A stretch of 6,468 bases of DNA. It comes from Bacillus sp. (in: firmicutes) (GTDB lineage: Bacteria > Bacillota > Bacilli > Bacillales > Cytobacillaceae). Where the stretch lies: the NCBI GenBank assembly GCA_003457145.1, contig DMSR01000071.1:1-6468 (forward strand), read 5' to 3'. Below are positions 5,287-6,468 of this stretch, piece after piece. The notes under the pieces are model-generated. The model did no database searches and was not told where the DNA came from. It saw nothing but the letters and a program-made list of their open reading frames with translations. The translations under genes and the position numbers were made by a program. How positions within the stretch are numbered: position 1 is the first letter of the stretch; each line of letters begins with the position of its first letter.

Positions 5287-6066
5287 ATGCCATTGTTTGT
5301 AAACGATTCTGTGTCGCCTCAGGTTTTTAAAAAAGACAAAGAAATTATTCAGCTGAAAAATCAAGATAAATTTCACTTGAATTATATGGAGGAAGTTCTC
5401 CGGGAACAGCAAAAACTGAATTCCGAATTGACAGGAAGCGTATCTCATTTTGAAAACTCACTACAGCTTAGTCGAAATGAGCAAAATAAAAACTTTTTAG
5501 AACTGGTTTCGGTTCTCACAAGACAGGAGAATTTATCCGAAAAGGTGATAGAAAATATATCGAAACAAAAGGAATCCACTTCAGAAATAGATGATAAACT
5601 GCTCAAGCTAAAAGAAATGCATCAGGAATTTGCAACGTCATTTTTGAATAAGGAGCTAATTAGTCAGGCTATCCTTGATCAACTTGCCTACCAAGAATCA
5701 ATGATTAAGGATTTAAATAGAAAGCTTTTGGAATATGAAGATGTGACAAAATCCCTTTCGACTCAAGCTAAAAAGCAAGAAGAACTTCACGTGATAATCT
5801 CCCAGCAGGCAGATTTACAAGGAATATTCCATAAAACAGTCATGGAACAGCTCGGTAAACAAGAGGCTGTGGGAGAAACAATAACCAGTCAGCTCAATGA
5901 GATAAAGACGACGTTAACAAATAGGGTCAACGCAGTCATGGATAAAGTCGAAGAACAATACTCTAAGATCACGCAGTTTTTCTTAAAATTTATTATGCCC
6001 AATATAACTCAAAAGAAAATAATCAAGGGCAAGACGTTTAAAACATCCGGCAAAAAGGAAGATTAA
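5287..6066 (+). CDS. Coiled-coil protein of unknown function with internal repeats
   Basis: I do not recognise a named family. The 259-residue product is almost wholly helical and rich in Gln, Glu, Lys and Leu. It has no signal peptide and no clear membrane helix, so it is likely cytoplasmic or peripheral. After a short head (MPLFVNDSVSPQVFKKDKE) a coiled coil runs from about residue 18 to 230. A motif of the form VL-x2-Q-x2-L recurs at residues 37, 76, 132 and 188 (VLREQQKL, VLTRQENL, QLAYQESM, QLGKQEAV). The last three are exactly 56 residues, or eight heptads, apart. The tail (QFFLKFIMPNITQ then KKIIKGKTFKTSGKKED) is short, partly hydrophobic, then basic. The start is ATG 5287: GGAG at 5275-5278 is eight bases upstream, while GTG 5278 overlaps it and ATG 5281 is too close. 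It ends at a shared terminator. A structural or scaffold role is a guess. Confidence 0.8.
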   Translation: MPLFVNDSVSPQVFKKDKEIIQLKNQDKFHLNYMEEVLREQQKLNSELTGSVSHFENSLQLSRNEQNKNFLELVSVLTRQENLSEKVIENISKQKESTSEIDDKLLKLKEMHQEFATSFLNKELISQAILDQLAYQESMIKDLNRKLLEYEDVTKSLSTQAKKQEELHVIISQQADLQGIFHKTVMEQLGKQEAVGETITSQLNEIKTTLTNRVNAVMDKVEEQYSKITQFFLKFIMPNITQKKIIKGKTFKTSGKKED

Positions 6067-6069
6067 AGA

Positions 6070-6100
6070 AAAAGCATTGACCATATTGGCCAATGCTTTT
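6070..6100. terminator. Bidirectional terminator between convergent genes
   Basis: AAAAGCATTG (6070-6079) pairs with CAATGCTTTT (6091-6100). The inner CC/GG can also pair across an A-C mismatch. T-rich exits occur on both strands (TTTTCTGT on plus, TTTTTCTTT on minus). It lies 3 bases after the coiled-coil gene stop and 17 bases after the stop of the 3D-domain gene, serving both. Confidence 0.85.
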
Positions 6101-6117
6101 CTGTAAACTATATATAA

Positions 6118-6468
6118 TTAGTCGATAATCGTCACTTTTACTTGTTTTCTTCCCCATGCAAAAGCAGCGTCTTTTGTAGGAATAAATACATCGATGCGGT
6201 TGCCTTTGATTGCTCCGCCAATATCTTCAGCTGTTGCATAGCCGTACCCTTCAACAAAAACCTTCGTTCCAAGTGGAATGACAGAAGGATCGACAGCGAT
6301 TATCTTGGCATTAGGGTTTGCGTTTAAGTTAACACCTGTTTTTGTAATACCAGAGCAGCCTTCACAACTTGCAGTGTATGCAGTCGCTTCAACAATAATT
6401 TCGTTTGATGAAGCTGCTGGTTTTGCTGGCTGTGAACTAGTTGCTGCCTTTGCAACTGGAGCGCTGAA
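6118..6468 (-). CDS. 3D-domain cell-wall protein (YocH/YuiC-like), C-terminal part, cut by window edge
   Basis: The minus strand is open from the window edge for 116 codons to TAA at 6118-6120. The visible protein starts in an Ala/Ser/Pro-rich linker (APVAKAATSSQPAKPAASS), then VEATAYTASCEGCSG, which opens the 3D domain. The three aspartates that name the domain are in AVDPSVIPLG, AEDIGGAIKG and RIDVFIP. The end, AWGRKQVKVTIID, is typical. 3D domains have a double-psi beta-barrel fold related to lytic transglycosylases and act on peptidoglycan; in Bacillus (YocH, YuiC) and Clostridium they are secreted and linked to wall turnover in stationary phase, sporulation or resuscitation. The missing N-terminus probably holds a signal peptide and a LysM or G5-type binding module, which is inference. 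No start or promoter is visible. Confidence 0.9.
   Translation of the reverse strand, partial: FSAPVAKAATSSQPAKPAASSNEIIVEATAYTASCEGCSGITKTGVNLNANPNAKIIAVDPSVIPLGTKVFVEGYGYATAEDIGGAIKGNRIDVFIPTKDAAFAWGRKQVKVTIID

Noticed and set aside
6142..6327. 61-codon plus-strand frame near the right edge
   Set aside because: It is antisense to the 3D-domain coding region, which carries the family aspartates.

Overview
The window looks like chromosomal DNA from an endospore-forming member of the Bacillaceae (Bacillus, Mesobacillus, Cytobacillus or similar). It is AT-rich, with strong AGGAGG-type ribosome binding sites and frequent TTG/GTG starts. It carries a CsgA-type sporulation gene, a YteA-type zinc-finger protein and a 3D-domain cell-wall protein. 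Organism identity is inferred from these families, not from any rRNA marker.

Layout. On the minus strand at the left edge is the start of a small ferritin-like protein (cut by the edge), preceded by a class I SAM methyltransferase (279-881). Next come a doubtful 78-codon frame (1022-1258) and a zinc-dependent alcohol/formaldehyde dehydrogenase (1266-2399). A divergent plus-strand pair follows: a 68-residue small protein (2557-2763) and, two bases later, a csgA homologue (2766-3014) that is intact except for one in-frame amber codon. The gap 3015-3267 holds what looks like a decayed copy of a common Bacillaceae intergenic repeat and a strong bidirectional terminator. Then on the minus strand come a six-helix YihY/BrkB membrane protein (3268-4131), a terminator, and yteA (4374-5129). 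A divergent plus-strand gene (5287-6066) encodes a long coiled-coil protein of unknown function. It converges, across a shared terminator, on the C-terminal half of a secreted 3D-domain protein (6118 to the right edge, minus).

How the genes relate. Most are single-gene units with their own terminators or promoters; only the 68-residue gene and csgA look like a tight operon. The common thread is stationary phase, stress and sporulation (ferritin-like protein with a possible sigma-B promoter, csgA, 3D-domain wall protein), but this is a loose theme rather than a pathway. I see no phage, IS, CRISPR, toxin-antitoxin or biosynthetic cluster, and no convincing undescribed system. The points most worth a second look are the amber codon in csgA, the internally repeated coiled-coil protein, the degenerate intergenic repeat, and start-site corrections for several genes.
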